Below are positions 8,670-17,907 of a stretch of DNA of 64,000 bases, piece after piece. Source of the DNA: an uncultured Bacteroidia bacterium (GTDB lineage Bacteria; Bacteroidota; Bacteroidia; Bacteroidales; Prolixibacteraceae); contig CAIVMQ010000001.1 of the NCBI GenBank assembly GCA_903907075.1, positions 62,001 through 126,000 of the forward strand, in the 5' to 3' direction. Position numbers and translations under genes: made by a program. The notes under the pieces were generated by a model that was not told the DNA's origin, ran no database searches, and was given only the letters and a program-made list of their open reading frames with translations. Position 1 is the stretch's first letter. Each line of letters starts with the position of its first letter.

Positions 8670-9686
8670 ATGAAAAAATTATTTTTGGTAATGTTTGCGC
8701 TTGTTCTTTTTATGGGGTGTAAAAAAAGTAGTACTGCGGTTTATGTAGGAAACTGGACTGCTGCATCATCGTTTGAAGGAATATCTAGAGGTAATGCGAT
8801 TTCGTTTGTTATAGGTGACAAAGTTTACTTGGGATTGGGATTCAATAGTGCACAAACCAATACTGCCCTAAATTATTACTTGTCAGATTTTTGGATGTGG
8901 GATACTGCGAAAGACTTCTGGACAAAATTGCCAGATTTCCCAGGCTCACCAAGAAGAGATGCAATTTCTTTTGTAATTAATGGAAAAGGATATGTTGGTT
9001 GTGGATATAACGGCAGCACTAAACTAAAAGATTTTTGGGAATTCAATCCTGCTAATAATAGTTGGACACAAAAAGGGGACTTTGCGCATGAAACCTCTTC
9101 AATGGACAAATCACGCTTTGGTGCGGTTGCATTTAACCTAGGAAATTACGGGTATGTTGGTACAGGAAAAGGAAATGATGATAATAATATGAGAGACTTT
9201 TACAAATACGATCCTTCCGATGACTCATGGACTCAAATTGCTAGTATGGGTGGAGATGGCCGTATGAGTGCTGTCGCATTTACTTATGATGGTAAAGCAT
9301 ATGTTACTACCGGCGCAAACAACGGAATCAGCTTGATTGATATGTGGATGTATGATCCTGCCTCTTCAACATGGTCACAAAAAGCAAAACTTAATATAAA
9401 TACTGCTTGGACTATCCCTCGCTCAAACGGCTCTGCTTTCGTGCTTGGATCAAAAGCTTATTTAAGTCTAGGATATAATTCAGGCGTTCGCAATGATTGT
9501 TGGGAATATAATTTTGCGGAGGACAATTGGACGAAAAAAACGGACTTTGAAGGAAGCGCAAGACAAGATGCTGTAGCTATCGTTGTTAAGGAAAAGGCTT
9601 ATATTGCCACCGGAAGAAATGGCAACTCCTATTTCAACGACATTTGGGAATTCAGACCTTTTGATGCTGTAGTTATTGGTGACTAA
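8670..9686 (+). CDS. Kelch-repeat lipoprotein (beta-propeller)
   Basis: A 338-residue protein beginning at ATG 8670 (an in-frame TTG one codon earlier is not needed). The signal MKKLFLVMFALVLFMGCKKSS suggests lipidation at Cys17. Five to six Kelch-type blades follow, each with the pattern G-hydrophobic-G near the start and a D/N-x-W-x-(Y/W)-(D/N)-P segment near the end: FWMWDTAKDFWTKL, FWEFNPANNSWTQK, FYKYDPSDDSWTQI, MWMYDPASSTWSQK, CWEYNFAEDNWTKK, IWEFRPFD. Such propellers bind glycans or proteins; some are N-acetylneuraminate epimerases, but nothing here shows that activity. A strong terminator follows at 9718. The fold is confident; the role is unknown. Confidence 0.85.
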   Translation: MKKLFLVMFALVLFMGCKKSSTAVYVGNWTAASSFEGISRGNAISFVIGDKVYLGLGFNSAQTNTALNYYLSDFWMWDTAKDFWTKLPDFPGSPRRDAISFVINGKGYVGCGYNGSTKLKDFWEFNPANNSWTQKGDFAHETSSMDKSRFGAVAFNLGNYGYVGTGKGNDDNNMRDFYKYDPSDDSWTQIASMGGDGRMSAVAFTYDGKAYVTTGANNGISLIDMWMYDPASSTWSQKAKLNINTAWTIPRSNGSAFVLGSKAYLSLGYNSGVRNDCWEYNFAEDNWTKKTDFEGSARQDAVAIVVKEKAYIATGRNGNSYFNDIWEFRPFDAVVIGD

Positions 9687-9717
9687 TTAAAAATTCACTA
9701 CACATTCTGAAACTTTT

Positions 9718-9764
9718 AAAAGCCATCAGTTTTTATCGAATATCGATAAAAACTGATGGCTTTT
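9718..9764 (+). terminator. Long perfect hairpin terminator after the Kelch gene
   Basis: Arms 9718-9739 and 9743-9764 are exact reverse complements (22 bp) around a 3-base loop. The hairpin is preceded by A's and ends in a T-run, so it could stop transcription on either strand. It lies 31 bases after the Kelch stop codon. The rest of the 277-bp gap before the LytTR gene contains a short open frame (9767-9967) that does not look like a gene. Confidence 0.85.
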
Positions 9765-9963
9765 TCATGATCAATCCGAACCCAAATTGCAACTCATTGA
9801 TTAGCGAACCTAGCTACTCAATAAAAAGGTCAGATCTTTTATCCGGAATCAACAACTATCCACAATACAAACTATTATATCTCAATTCAGTCCAATTGCA
9901 GATAATTAAACATCTCTCTTTTTTAATTACTTTTGACAATAAATTATTTAAACAGATCGAATC

Positions 9964-10674
9964 GTGAACTGCATAATTATTGATGACGAGAAAGCTGCTG
10001 TTGATATATTAAAAGAGATGGTAAGTCGATTACCGTTCTTGAATATATTAAAATGCTTTACCAATCCATTTGAAGGCCTTGAGTTTATTCAGGCTCATCC
10101 GGTAGATTTAGTTTTTCTCGATGTTGAGATGCCAGTCATTACGGGTATCGAGCTAATGAAAAGCCTACGAAATAAACCTCAAGTAATCTTTACCGCTATC
10201 GATGGCCAGCAAGCCATTGCAGGATACGACCTCGATGCAACAGATTTCCTCTTGAAGCCATTGACCTTTGATCGCCTCCTAAAAGGGGTTAATAAAGCGA
10301 GCCAAATTCACCGCTACGCTGAATTATCGGGCAGCAATACGAACAATCATGAGAAAAACTCAAATCTTGATTTTATCCTGGTCAAAACAGGATACAATAC
10401 AATCCGAATAGATCTTGATGATATTCTTTATTGTGAAGGCTTAAAAGATTACATAAAAGTTCATATTACCAATAAAACCATTGTAACGCTCAACAGCCTG
10501 AAGAAATTTGAAGAGCTCCTTCCTGATGACCGTTTTGTGCGGGTTCACAAATCATTTATTATCTCACTGGCTAAAATTGACTCCATTCAAAATAACCGAA
10601 TTGTTATCGGCAAGTCTATAATTCCAATCGGAGACAACTACAAGACTAAGTTTAACAACAAGATACGGCAATAA
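9964..10674 (+). CDS. LytTR-family response regulator
   Basis: A 236-residue two-component regulator starting at GTG 9964, since MNCIIIDDE is the normal family beginning and no upstream ATG fits. The receiver domain (residues 1-115) has the acidic pair D7-D8, phospho-acceptor D53 in VFLDVEMP, T77 in IFTAID and K98 in LLKPL. The LytTR DNA-binding domain (about 135-235) contains ILYCEGLKDYIKVHI and FVRVHKSFIISLAKID. Partners of such regulators are usually LytS/YehU-type histidine kinases, but no kinase gene is adjacent, so it is an orphan in this window. It converges with the dnaE-like gene 20 bp downstream. Its target genes cannot be inferred. Confidence 0.93.
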   Translation: MNCIIIDDEKAAVDILKEMVSRLPFLNILKCFTNPFEGLEFIQAHPVDLVFLDVEMPVITGIELMKSLRNKPQVIFTAIDGQQAIAGYDLDATDFLLKPLTFDRLLKGVNKASQIHRYAELSGSNTNNHEKNSNLDFILVKTGYNTIRIDLDDILYCEGLKDYIKVHITNKTIVTLNSLKKFEELLPDDRFVRVHKSFIISLAKIDSIQNNRIVIGKSIIPIGDNYKTKFNNKIRQ

Positions 10675-10694
10675 AATTCATTAATTCTCTCTTT

Positions 10695-13628
10695 TTATCG
10701 TCGGGGATCTCCCTTTACGGGTAACTTAGCCAGCTTCTCAACCTCCACCGACGGATGCCCAAATTCACTGACCACCTTTCCCTGAATAAGATAAACACCA
10801 TTGCCTGAAAATGGCCAGTTCTTCAGAGTCGATGGAAAGTGAACTGTCTCGAAGAACTCGCCGTAGAAATCAAGAAAACTCCCAAAATTCATCACCTCAC
10901 GCTTCGACGTGCTCACATATTTTATCGTTACCAATAAACCTACCATGCGGACTGTCTTACCCACATAACCCGATAGATCATTGGCAAAAACATCTCCGCG
11001 AAAACTAGTCTGCAGCAGGTCAAACCAACTCATCGAAACAGGAAAACCGAGTAGTTCAATCTCATCGTAGGCCGACTCAACCTGCGATTGCTCCTTCACA
11101 GGGAGTTCCCATTTCTTTGACGGGGTATCAAATAGCCGGTTGGAACTATTTTTAACCCCCTTATTGAGCAGCATATGTGCTTCCCAAAGCAATTGCATCT
11201 TGGGCTTTAAAATAAAGCGCATCGCACCCAGCCGAATCAGAAGAACCAGATGCTCAATGCCAATAGAGATTCGGTGCAAAAAATCTTCCAATGACGCAAA
11301 CTCTCCGCCACGTATCCGCTCTCGAATCATGCGGCTCTGAAAATCATGTTCCAGATTTGCCACCAGATTAAATCCCAAATAGATCCGATCGTGGTAAATC
11401 GTTGTTTCGTCGAGACTCTTATTCACACAAGGGAGCTCAATAACGGCACCGCACCGTCGCGCTTCGTTCACATAAACCCATGTATGGTAAAAACCCCCGA
11501 AGTTATTAATCACAGCCACCATAAACTCCAGCGGATAGTGCGCCTTAAGGTAAAGGCTCTGGAAACTCTCTACCGCATACGAGGCGGAGTGAGCCTTCGA
11601 AAAGGAGTACCCTGCAAAACTCTCAATCTGTCGCCACACCTCACGTGCGATCTCATCGGGACGACCCAGGGTGCGGCAATTTTCAAAAAAACGGTCAATA
11701 ATTCGCTGAAACTCACTCTTCGAACGAAACTTTCCACTCATCGCCCGACGAAGCACATCGGCATCGGCCAGATCAAGCCCCGCAAAATGGTGACACACTT
11801 TGAGTACATCCTCCTGAAAGACCATCACGCCATAGGTCTCTTCAAGCTGCTCCTTCATCACCGGATGGAGGTAAGTGAAGCTCTGCGGACGGTGAAATCG
11901 GTTAATATACTCCCGCATCATACCACTTTTAGCTACCCCTGGGCGGATAATCGAGCTGGCAGCAACTAACGAAATATAGTTATCGCAGTGCAACTTCTTC
12001 AATAGACCACGCATAGCAGGACTCTCGATATAAAAACAACCGATAGTCTCGCCAATCCTCAACTGATGCTTCACCTTTGGATCGTTTTTTAGCTCTTGTA
12101 CACGGTGAATATCAACCTTTGCTTTGCGGTTACGCTCAATAATCCCGATACTGTCGTTAATATGACCTATCCCCCGCTGACTCAGGATATCGAGCTTCTC
12201 AAAACCAAGATCTTCGGCCACATACATATCCCACTGTGTGGTTTGAAACCCCTTCGGAGGAAGATCGAGTGCCGTGTAACAGGCGATTGGCTCCTCCGAG
12301 ATAAGGACACCGCCAGAATGAATGGTACGCAGATTAGGAAAATCCTGCATCAGTGAACCCACCGCGAAGAGCTGGCGATACAATTCACTCTCCGTAGCGG
12401 TGGCCACAGGATCATCAGCTAAGCGGTCAATCTCATCCTTGGGTAATCCGTACACCTTACCCAGCTCACGAAGAATAGACTTTCCCTGAAATGTATTCAT
12501 AGCCCCCAGCAGAGCAGTGTGTTTATGGCCATAACGCTTAAAAATATATTCATGGATATCGTCGCGATCACGCCACGAGAAATCGAGATCAAAATCGGGT
12601 GGCGAGGTGCGCTTGGGATTTAAAAACCGTTCAAAATAAAGATTCAGCTCGATGGGGTCGACATCGGTAATCTTCAAACAGTAGGCAACTATCGAGTTGG
12701 CCCCTGAGCCCCGACCTACATGATAAAACCCCCGGCTCATCGAATAGCGGATAATATCCCACGTGATTAAAAAATAGGCTGAAAAACCGAGCTTGTCGAT
12801 AATCGCTAGTTCGTGATGCACCCGTTTTAAGGCCTCCGGATCGTTGCCATAACGGTATCTCCATCCGTCAAGAGCAAGTTTCTCGAGCAATAACTTATCA
12901 TCATAGCGACTTGCACTAAAACACTGTTTATTTTTAATCGTCTTAAAATCAAAATTTATAGTGCAATCGTCAATAAGTTTTTTGGTGGTGTGGAGTATTT
13001 CGGGAAAATCAGCAAACGCGACGAGCAGCTCATCGAACGTACGGAAGAGATCAGACTCGCACCCTATCTGCACAGGGGTAATCTTACTCAGCAGCGTATT
13101 ATGATCAATCGCACGCAGATGTTTGTGGAGTAAGAAATCGTATTTTCCGCTGAATGTAACCGGCTGACAAACGACCAATTTATGGAAATATTTTTTTGCC
13201 GTGATGTAACGCAGTCTGTTAATATCAGATGGCTGCACCCCCACAAATTCATTGTCGCGCAGCTCATTGAGATCCTTCTCTCCAAAAGGATAAATGACAT
13301 AAGCCTGATTAAAGCGAGGGGCGATATTAGGCAAGGGGGATTTCTGCATCAGGTGAAGGGTCAGAAACTCGTTTAGCTCGCGAAAACCGGCGTTATTTCG
13401 GGCTACACCGGTATAGAGATGGTGATCGCCATTGCGAAAGTCGATTCCGGCAATGGGCTTAACCCCCTGCTTGGAAGCCTCTTTAACAAAATCGATGATA
13501 CCGGTTGTATTGTTGATATCGGCCATCATCACCACAGGAAGATGATTCTTTACCGCCTCCAACAGTAATGTCTCGGGATTCATAACCCCGTAACGCAAAC
13601 TATAATAAGTATGACAAGAGAATAACAT
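10695..13628 (-). CDS. DnaE-type DNA polymerase III alpha subunit, probably error-prone (DnaE2/ImuC-like)
   Basis: A 977-residue C-family polymerase, shorter than replicative DnaE (about 1160). The polymerase aspartates are kept in PPDFDLDFSWRDRDD and FEKLDILSQRGIGHI, and the palm/fingers motifs GRGSGANSIVAYCLKITDVDP and FNLVANLEHDF are present. The N-terminal PHP domain is degenerate: the usual HxH-S motif reads SCHTYYS and the T-D-H motif reads ADINNTTG, so metal-dependent proofreading is unlikely. It follows dinB by 47 bp on the same strand and faces an XRE-S24 repressor, an arrangement that matches damage-inducible translesion cassettes. I infer a DnaE2/ImuC-like role in lesion bypass. 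An alternative is a secondary DnaE without a mutagenic function. Confidence 0.88.
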   Translation of the reverse strand: MLFSCHTYYSLRYGVMNPETLLLEAVKNHLPVVMMADINNTTGIIDFVKEASKQGVKPIAGIDFRNGDHHLYTGVARNNAGFRELNEFLTLHLMQKSPLPNIAPRFNQAYVIYPFGEKDLNELRDNEFVGVQPSDINRLRYITAKKYFHKLVVCQPVTFSGKYDFLLHKHLRAIDHNTLLSKITPVQIGCESDLFRTFDELLVAFADFPEILHTTKKLIDDCTINFDFKTIKNKQCFSASRYDDKLLLEKLALDGWRYRYGNDPEALKRVHHELAIIDKLGFSAYFLITWDIIRYSMSRGFYHVGRGSGANSIVAYCLKITDVDPIELNLYFERFLNPKRTSPPDFDLDFSWRDRDDIHEYIFKRYGHKHTALLGAMNTFQGKSILRELGKVYGLPKDEIDRLADDPVATATESELYRQLFAVGSLMQDFPNLRTIHSGGVLISEEPIACYTALDLPPKGFQTTQWDMYVAEDLGFEKLDILSQRGIGHINDSIGIIERNRKAKVDIHRVQELKNDPKVKHQLRIGETIGCFYIESPAMRGLLKKLHCDNYISLVAASSIIRPGVAKSGMMREYINRFHRPQSFTYLHPVMKEQLEETYGVMVFQEDVLKVCHHFAGLDLADADVLRRAMSGKFRSKSEFQRIIDRFFENCRTLGRPDEIAREVWRQIESFAGYSFSKAHSASYAVESFQSLYLKAHYPLEFMVAVINNFGGFYHTWVYVNEARRCGAVIELPCVNKSLDETTIYHDRIYLGFNLVANLEHDFQSRMIRERIRGGEFASLEDFLHRISIGIEHLVLLIRLGAMRFILKPKMQLLWEAHMLLNKGVKNSSNRLFDTPSKKWELPVKEQSQVESAYDEIELLGFPVSMSWFDLLQTSFRGDVFANDLSGYVGKTVRMVGLLVTIKYVSTSKREVMNFGSFLDFYGEFFETVHFPSTLKNWPFSGNGVYLIQGKVVSEFGHPSVEVEKLAKLPVKGDPRR

Positions 13629-13675
13629 TTAACTAACGATAATTGAAAGACTAAAAACCATCGGCGCAGCAGCCA

Positions 13676-14920
13676 TTAATAATACCCCCGTTTGATTATT
13701 AATTGTCCGGGGGGAATCGGCGGAGCAACCATTTTCATCTCATCGATCGCCTTACGGACAGCGAGTCCCGATGCCCTGCGGATCGCCGATGAGCCAAATC
13801 GGTTCCGGATCTGATCCATACTCTGATAGAGACTTACCCGCTCTGAAGTATCTTCAAAGAGATCGAGTTGCTGGGTACCACTCACAAGATGACTAAACCG
13901 CACACCGATCAGCCGGATTAACATACGTCGTTGATAAAGCTTTCGGAAAAGATCTTTCGCCGTTTGAAGCAGTGTATGATCGAACTGAGTATACGGAATC
14001 CGCAGTTGTTGACTATGGGTATCAAAATTCGAATACTTGATCTTCACCGTAACACAAGAGGTCATCTTCTGCTGTTTTCGGAGCTGAAAAGCGAGTTTCT
14101 CTGTCATTCCCACAAGGAGCTGCTCCAGGAAATAGATATCGGTCGTATCCTGCTCAAACGTCCGCTCGGTACTAATCGATTTCTGCTCCGAATAAGGTTT
14201 GACCGGGGTATTATCAATCCCATGTGCCTTTTTCCACATAACAACACCGTTCTCACCCAGTACCTGCTGCATCATCTCCATCGGAATACAGGCAAGGGAG
14301 TGGATCGTGTCGATCCCCATCGAGCGGAGCAGGTGATAAGTCTTGGCTCCAATCATGGGAATCTTACGGATCGAGAGGGGATCGAGGAATGGCTGAACAG
14401 CCTGTCGCTGAACCTCCTTCTCTCCATTGGGCTTGGCTTCTCCTGTAGCAATTTTTGAGACGGTCTTATTCACAGACAACCCAAAAGAGATGGGCAGACC
14501 ACTCTCCCGAATAATGGTATGACGCAATTCATGAGCCCATTTCAAACAGCCAAAGAAACGATCCATCCCTGTAATATCAAGATAATGCTCATCAATCGAC
14601 GCCTTCTCGTAAACAGGAGCGCGCTCAGCAATAATCTGCGTAACAACATCCGAATAACGGCTATAGCTCTCCATATCGCCCCGGATCAGAAACGACTCAG
14701 GACAGAGCCTGCGGGCAAGCTTCATGGGCATCCCGGAACGGACACCAAACAGTCGCGATTCGTAGCTACAACTCGCAACCACCCCCCGATCGGAAGTGCC
14801 TCCAATAATCACCGGCTTCCCAATTAATTTACTGTTTTGCAGCCGCTCTACGGAGACAAAAAAGGTATCAAGATCGTAATGAACGACTGTCTTATTCGAT
14901 AACGGACTGATCTCCTGCAT
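13676..14920 (-). CDS. dinB: Y-family DNA polymerase IV
   Basis: A 414-residue translesion polymerase beginning at ATG 14920 (the frame also has a GTG at 14947, which would add nine residues not seen in the family). Catalytic residues are D16 in HYDLDTFFVSVE and D110-E111 in SIDEHYLDIT. The little finger and helix-hairpin-helix region includes IRKIPMIGAKTYHLLRSMGIDTIHSL, and the C-terminal part is QLDLFED-like, resembling a beta-clamp-binding motif (QQLDLFED). It is the first gene of the dinB-dnaE operon and is divergent from the XRE-S24 repressor gene, so it is probably damage-regulated. Presence of both acidic catalytic positions suggests an active enzyme rather than the inactive ImuB type. 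Confidence 0.94.
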   Translation of the reverse strand: MQEISPLSNKTVVHYDLDTFFVSVERLQNSKLIGKPVIIGGTSDRGVVASCSYESRLFGVRSGMPMKLARRLCPESFLIRGDMESYSRYSDVVTQIIAERAPVYEKASIDEHYLDITGMDRFFGCLKWAHELRHTIIRESGLPISFGLSVNKTVSKIATGEAKPNGEKEVQRQAVQPFLDPLSIRKIPMIGAKTYHLLRSMGIDTIHSLACIPMEMMQQVLGENGVVMWKKAHGIDNTPVKPYSEQKSISTERTFEQDTTDIYFLEQLLVGMTEKLAFQLRKQQKMTSCVTVKIKYSNFDTHSQQLRIPYTQFDHTLLQTAKDLFRKLYQRRMLIRLIGVRFSHLVSGTQQLDLFEDTSERVSLYQSMDQIRNRFGSSAIRRASGLAVRKAIDEMKMVAPPIPPGQLIIKRGYY

Positions 14921-14979
14921 GACGGATATTTTATTTTTATTCCTCACTATTTTTATTTCTCAACAAAATAGCTTAATTT

Positions 14980-15036
14980 TGATTAGTATTTAATCATATT
15001 AACGGTTATAATATAATCATTAATTAATAAGATTAT
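14980..15036. promoter_or_regulatory. Candidate operators between dinB and the S24 repressor
   Basis: The divergent promoter region contains TGATTA-N5-TAATCA (14980-14996) and ATAATC-N12-GATTAT (15013-15018 with 15031-15036). All four half-sites share the core TAATC/GATTA. Their position between dinB (start 14920) and the repressor gene (start 15084) fits autoregulation and control of the polymerase operon by the XRE-S24 protein. The region is AT-rich, so chance repeats cannot be excluded. Confidence 0.5.
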
Positions 15037-15083
15037 TCTTCAGAGAGAAAAATCAGTACGATTTTGCTAAAATAAATTAGATC

Positions 15084-15893
15084 ATGTATTTCGACTCAAA
15101 TATCAAACTGCTGCGTAAACGGCGTGGCCGAACCCAAGACGAAGTAGCTTTTGTGCTACAGATGAAACGGCCCACGCTGAGTGGTTACGAGAATGGGGTA
15201 GCACAACCGGGTATCCAACAGATGATCGCCTTCTCGGAATACTTTGGAATCGCTATCGACACGCTTATCAAGGTCGATTTCTCAAAACTCAGAGAGAGTG
15301 AATTGCGTCAGCTCGAGAGCGGGTTTGATGTATTTGTAAAGGGATCTAAATTAAGGGTGCTCACCACCACAGTCGACAGTGCTAACAACGAGAATATCGA
15401 GCTGGTACCCGAAAAGGCAAAAGCGGGTTATACGCGCGGCTTTGCAGATCCGGAATTTGTAAAAAACCTCTCGGTGTTTCAACTCCCTTTTCTCTCCAAA
15501 GAGCGAAAATACCGAACCTTTCAGATTAGCGGGGATTCGATGTTGCCTATTCCCGAGGGGGCATGGATAACCGGCGAATTTATTCAGGACTGGAGCACAC
15601 TCAAAAGTGGTGAGGCCTATATCATACTCACCCTTGATGAGGGGATTGTTTTTAAACTGGTGGAAAACAAGATCCGCGAGGAGGGTAAGGTGAGGCTGAT
15701 CTCATTAAATCAAATCTATAAACCCTACGAACTTGCCGTGAATGAGATCCGTGAAATCTGGAGGTTTATTCACTACATCAGCGATGAATTACCTTCCGGA
15801 GAAATCTCATCGGCCCAGATGGCCAATACCCTCAACCAACTCAAGGAGGATATGGCGCTAATTAAGAGAAGAATAGTTACAAATGGAGGATAG
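15084..15893 (+). CDS. XRE-family repressor with S24 LexA/CI-like peptidase domain
   Basis: A 269-residue regulator with an N-terminal Xre helix-turn-helix (residues 5-60, RGRTQDEVAFVLQMKRPTLS) and a C-terminal S24 serine peptidase domain. The nucleophile is S152 in SGDSM, and the general-base lysine is most likely K191 in GIVFKLVE. An Ala-Gly pair (A114-G115, in KAKAGYTRG) lies 38 residues before the serine, the same spacing as in phage lambda CI, so RecA-stimulated self-cleavage is plausible. Many Bacteroidota lack canonical LexA, and this protein may replace it locally for the divergent dinB-dnaE operon. The last 17 bp overlap the convergent TauE-like gene. Domain calls are firm; the regulatory role is inferred from position. 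Confidence 0.9.
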   Translation: MYFDSNIKLLRKRRGRTQDEVAFVLQMKRPTLSGYENGVAQPGIQQMIAFSEYFGIAIDTLIKVDFSKLRESELRQLESGFDVFVKGSKLRVLTTTVDSANNENIELVPEKAKAGYTRGFADPEFVKNLSVFQLPFLSKERKYRTFQISGDSMLPIPEGAWITGEFIQDWSTLKSGEAYIILTLDEGIVFKLVENKIREEGKVRLISLNQIYKPYELAVNEIREIWRFIHYISDELPSGEISSAQMANTLNQLKEDMALIKRRIVTNGG

Positions 15894-16692
15894 AAAAGAT
15901 TGGGCTATCCAATGAATTACGCAGGTGAACAATGATCATAACCATCCCAAGAATCAAATAGACACCACCCATAAGACGCGAGAGAGAGCGCTCGCTAATG
16001 CGGCTTGCAAATCTGGCACAATATACACCCGTAATAATTGCGCTAAAAGCAAGAGCGATACCCGTTAACAGATTCACATTTCCTAACGAGGCGTGGCCAA
16101 TAACTCCCGACAAGGCGGTAAAGGACATGATCAAAATTGAAGTGCCTAACGCCTGATGCATCGGAAACCTATTCACAAACAAGAGAATCAATAAGATATT
16201 AGTCCCTCCGCCGGCTCCAATAAAACCGGTCATAAAACCGCTTGCTCCCGCGAGCAAAACTGATAATGCAAGGCGCCACAGCGGCGATTTATGATCCGAC
16301 AGGTTAAAGGGTTCTGCAGGAACTTTGTCGCGTCTGATTCCTGTTTGCCAAATAACCAATGCCAGCACAATAAGGACAAAAGAGAATCCCGAATCGAGCC
16401 CCCTCTCAGGTATTCGGTCTGAAAACCGTGCACCAATCTGGGCCATAGCCACAGAAGAGAGTGCCACAAATGCGGCTGATTTAATCGCGATATTATGTGA
16501 TTTGAAATAGGTAACAGAGATCACCAAAGAGGTAAGCACATCAACGACAAGGCTGGTGCCAATCGCCTCATGAATTGGAAAATTAAATACGATCGTTATT
16601 AAGGGGACCAAAACCATAACACCCGAAGCTCCCGTTAAACCGGTTACCAGCCCTGAGAAACATCCGATAAGAAGAATCAGAAAGATCTCCAT
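15877..16692 (-). CDS. TauE/SafE-family membrane permease
   Basis: A 271-residue inner-membrane protein with about eight hydrophobic segments in two similar halves. Each half begins with a glycine-rich signature: IGCFSGLVTGLTGASGVMVLVPL near the N-terminus and LAGASGFMTGFIGAGGGTNILLIL near residue 150. This repeat is diagnostic of the TauE/SafE (DUF81) family of putative exporters of sulfite, sulfoacetate or related anions. The substrate is not predictable here. Its 3' end overlaps the convergent S24 repressor gene, and 196 bp without recognisable signals separate it from msrA. Confidence 0.9.
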   Translation of the reverse strand: MEIFLILLIGCFSGLVTGLTGASGVMVLVPLITIVFNFPIHEAIGTSLVVDVLTSLVISVTYFKSHNIAIKSAAFVALSSVAMAQIGARFSDRIPERGLDSGFSFVLIVLALVIWQTGIRRDKVPAEPFNLSDHKSPLWRLALSVLLAGASGFMTGFIGAGGGTNILLILLFVNRFPMHQALGTSILIMSFTALSGVIGHASLGNVNLLTGIALAFSAIITGVYCARFASRISERSLSRLMGGVYLILGMVMIIVHLRNSLDSPIFSILHL

Positions 16693-16888
16693 TTATTTAG
16701 AATGACCGTTAATTTATTTTACAAAAATAGGGAATAGAAACGGAGAAATAAAGGATACGTCCCAATAGAATAAGATATTTACTAAAAGAAGTGTGATTTT
16801 ACGAAATACCAAGAGGGAGATAACCCATAACAGTTAACTAAGTAGCTGAAATTAGAATTATTCGATCGGCAAATAGCAAACGACGATC

Positions 16889-17530
16889 CTATTTTTTGGT
16901 CTTTAGCTTATTGGCAAATATCTTTTTAAATTTCTCAACTTTAGGGGTAATTACGATCCTGCAATAGCCTTGGTTGGTATTGTTAATATAATAAGACTGA
17001 TGATAGTCCTCCGCGGGATAAAACTTTTCGAACCGGGTAATTTCAGTTACGATAGGATCGCTCCAGATCTTGGCAACTTCAAGCTTTTTCTTATACGCTA
17101 TTGCCTCTTCCTTTTGGGCCTCATCGGTAAAAAATATTGCAGAGCGATATTGGGTTCCGCTATCTGCACCCTGACGATTTAGGGTAGTTGGATCGTGAGT
17201 CGCCCAAAAAACTTCGAGTAGTTCTGAAAAAGCAACCTGATGGGGATCATAGGTAATTAAAGTACACTCGGCATGACCGGTAGTTCCGGTGCACACATCT
17301 TTATAGGTAGGGTTAACCACTGTGCCTCCGGTATAACCCGAAACAACAGTTTTAACGCCCTTAAGCTGGCTGAAAACTGCCTCTATACACCAAAAACACC
17401 CCCCTGCAAAAACTGCACTCTTTGTTATTTCATCATTGCTCTCCATAACGATCGTATTTCGTATTGAACCATTTAATTCGGAATTAAACAAACCTAACAT
17501 TCCAATCATAAAAATTAATGCTCGTCTCAT
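16889..17530 (-). CDS. msrA: Peptide methionine-S-sulfoxide reductase MsrA, exported form
   Basis: A 213-residue enzyme that reduces methionine-S-sulfoxide in proteins. The active-site motif is GGCFWC with catalytic C45, followed by EAVF and VVSGYTGG; the remaining family blocks are HAECTLITYDP, FWATHDPTTLNRQGADSGTQYRSAIFF and YHQSYYINNT. An N-terminal hydrophobic stretch (ALIFMIGMLGLFNSEL) suggests export or membrane attachment, so it likely repairs envelope proteins. No msrB gene is adjacent. The family call is secure; the location is inferred. Confidence 0.95.
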   Translation of the reverse strand: MRRALIFMIGMLGLFNSELNGSIRNTIVMESNDEITKSAVFAGGCFWCIEAVFSQLKGVKTVVSGYTGGTVVNPTYKDVCTGTTGHAECTLITYDPHQVAFSELLEVFWATHDPTTLNRQGADSGTQYRSAIFFTDEAQKEEAIAYKKKLEVAKIWSDPIVTEITRFEKFYPAEDYHQSYYINNTNQGYCRIVITPKVEKFKKIFANKLKTKK

Positions 17531-17907
17531 AGTTTATCTATCATGATATAAACAATAACGATTCAGTTAAAAATTTGTTCCGAATGAAATCGATTTTCTT
17601 AGATATTAAATTGGCTTTGCCAAAAAAAGAGCTGAAAAAATTTGGATTCCGGACATTAATAAAGTATATTTAGAGTATCCAATCCTAATGAAATAAGGAA
17701 TTTTGCTCTGATGCAATGCTATTTTTAAAGTATGATTTTTTATGTTAAAAACATAGAATGGAGTTAATATCCTATTAAAGAATAGAATATAAGTTTTGGT
17801 TTAGGAACTGTTTAAGTTTAGAATCACATAATTTCCAAAGAAATCTATTTTTAATTTAAACTATTTCCTTGAAATTAGTTTCTTTAAAAACGGTTAAAAA
17901 TTCAGCA

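Noticed and set aside
9767-9967. Short open frame between the Kelch terminator and the LytTR gene
   Set aside because: 66 residues with no signal, domain or coding bias; it overlaps the regulator start by four bases only by chance.
11346-11969. A 207-codon open frame antisense to the DnaE-like gene
   Set aside because: Shadow of a well-conserved polymerase gene; no start context or domain supports it.
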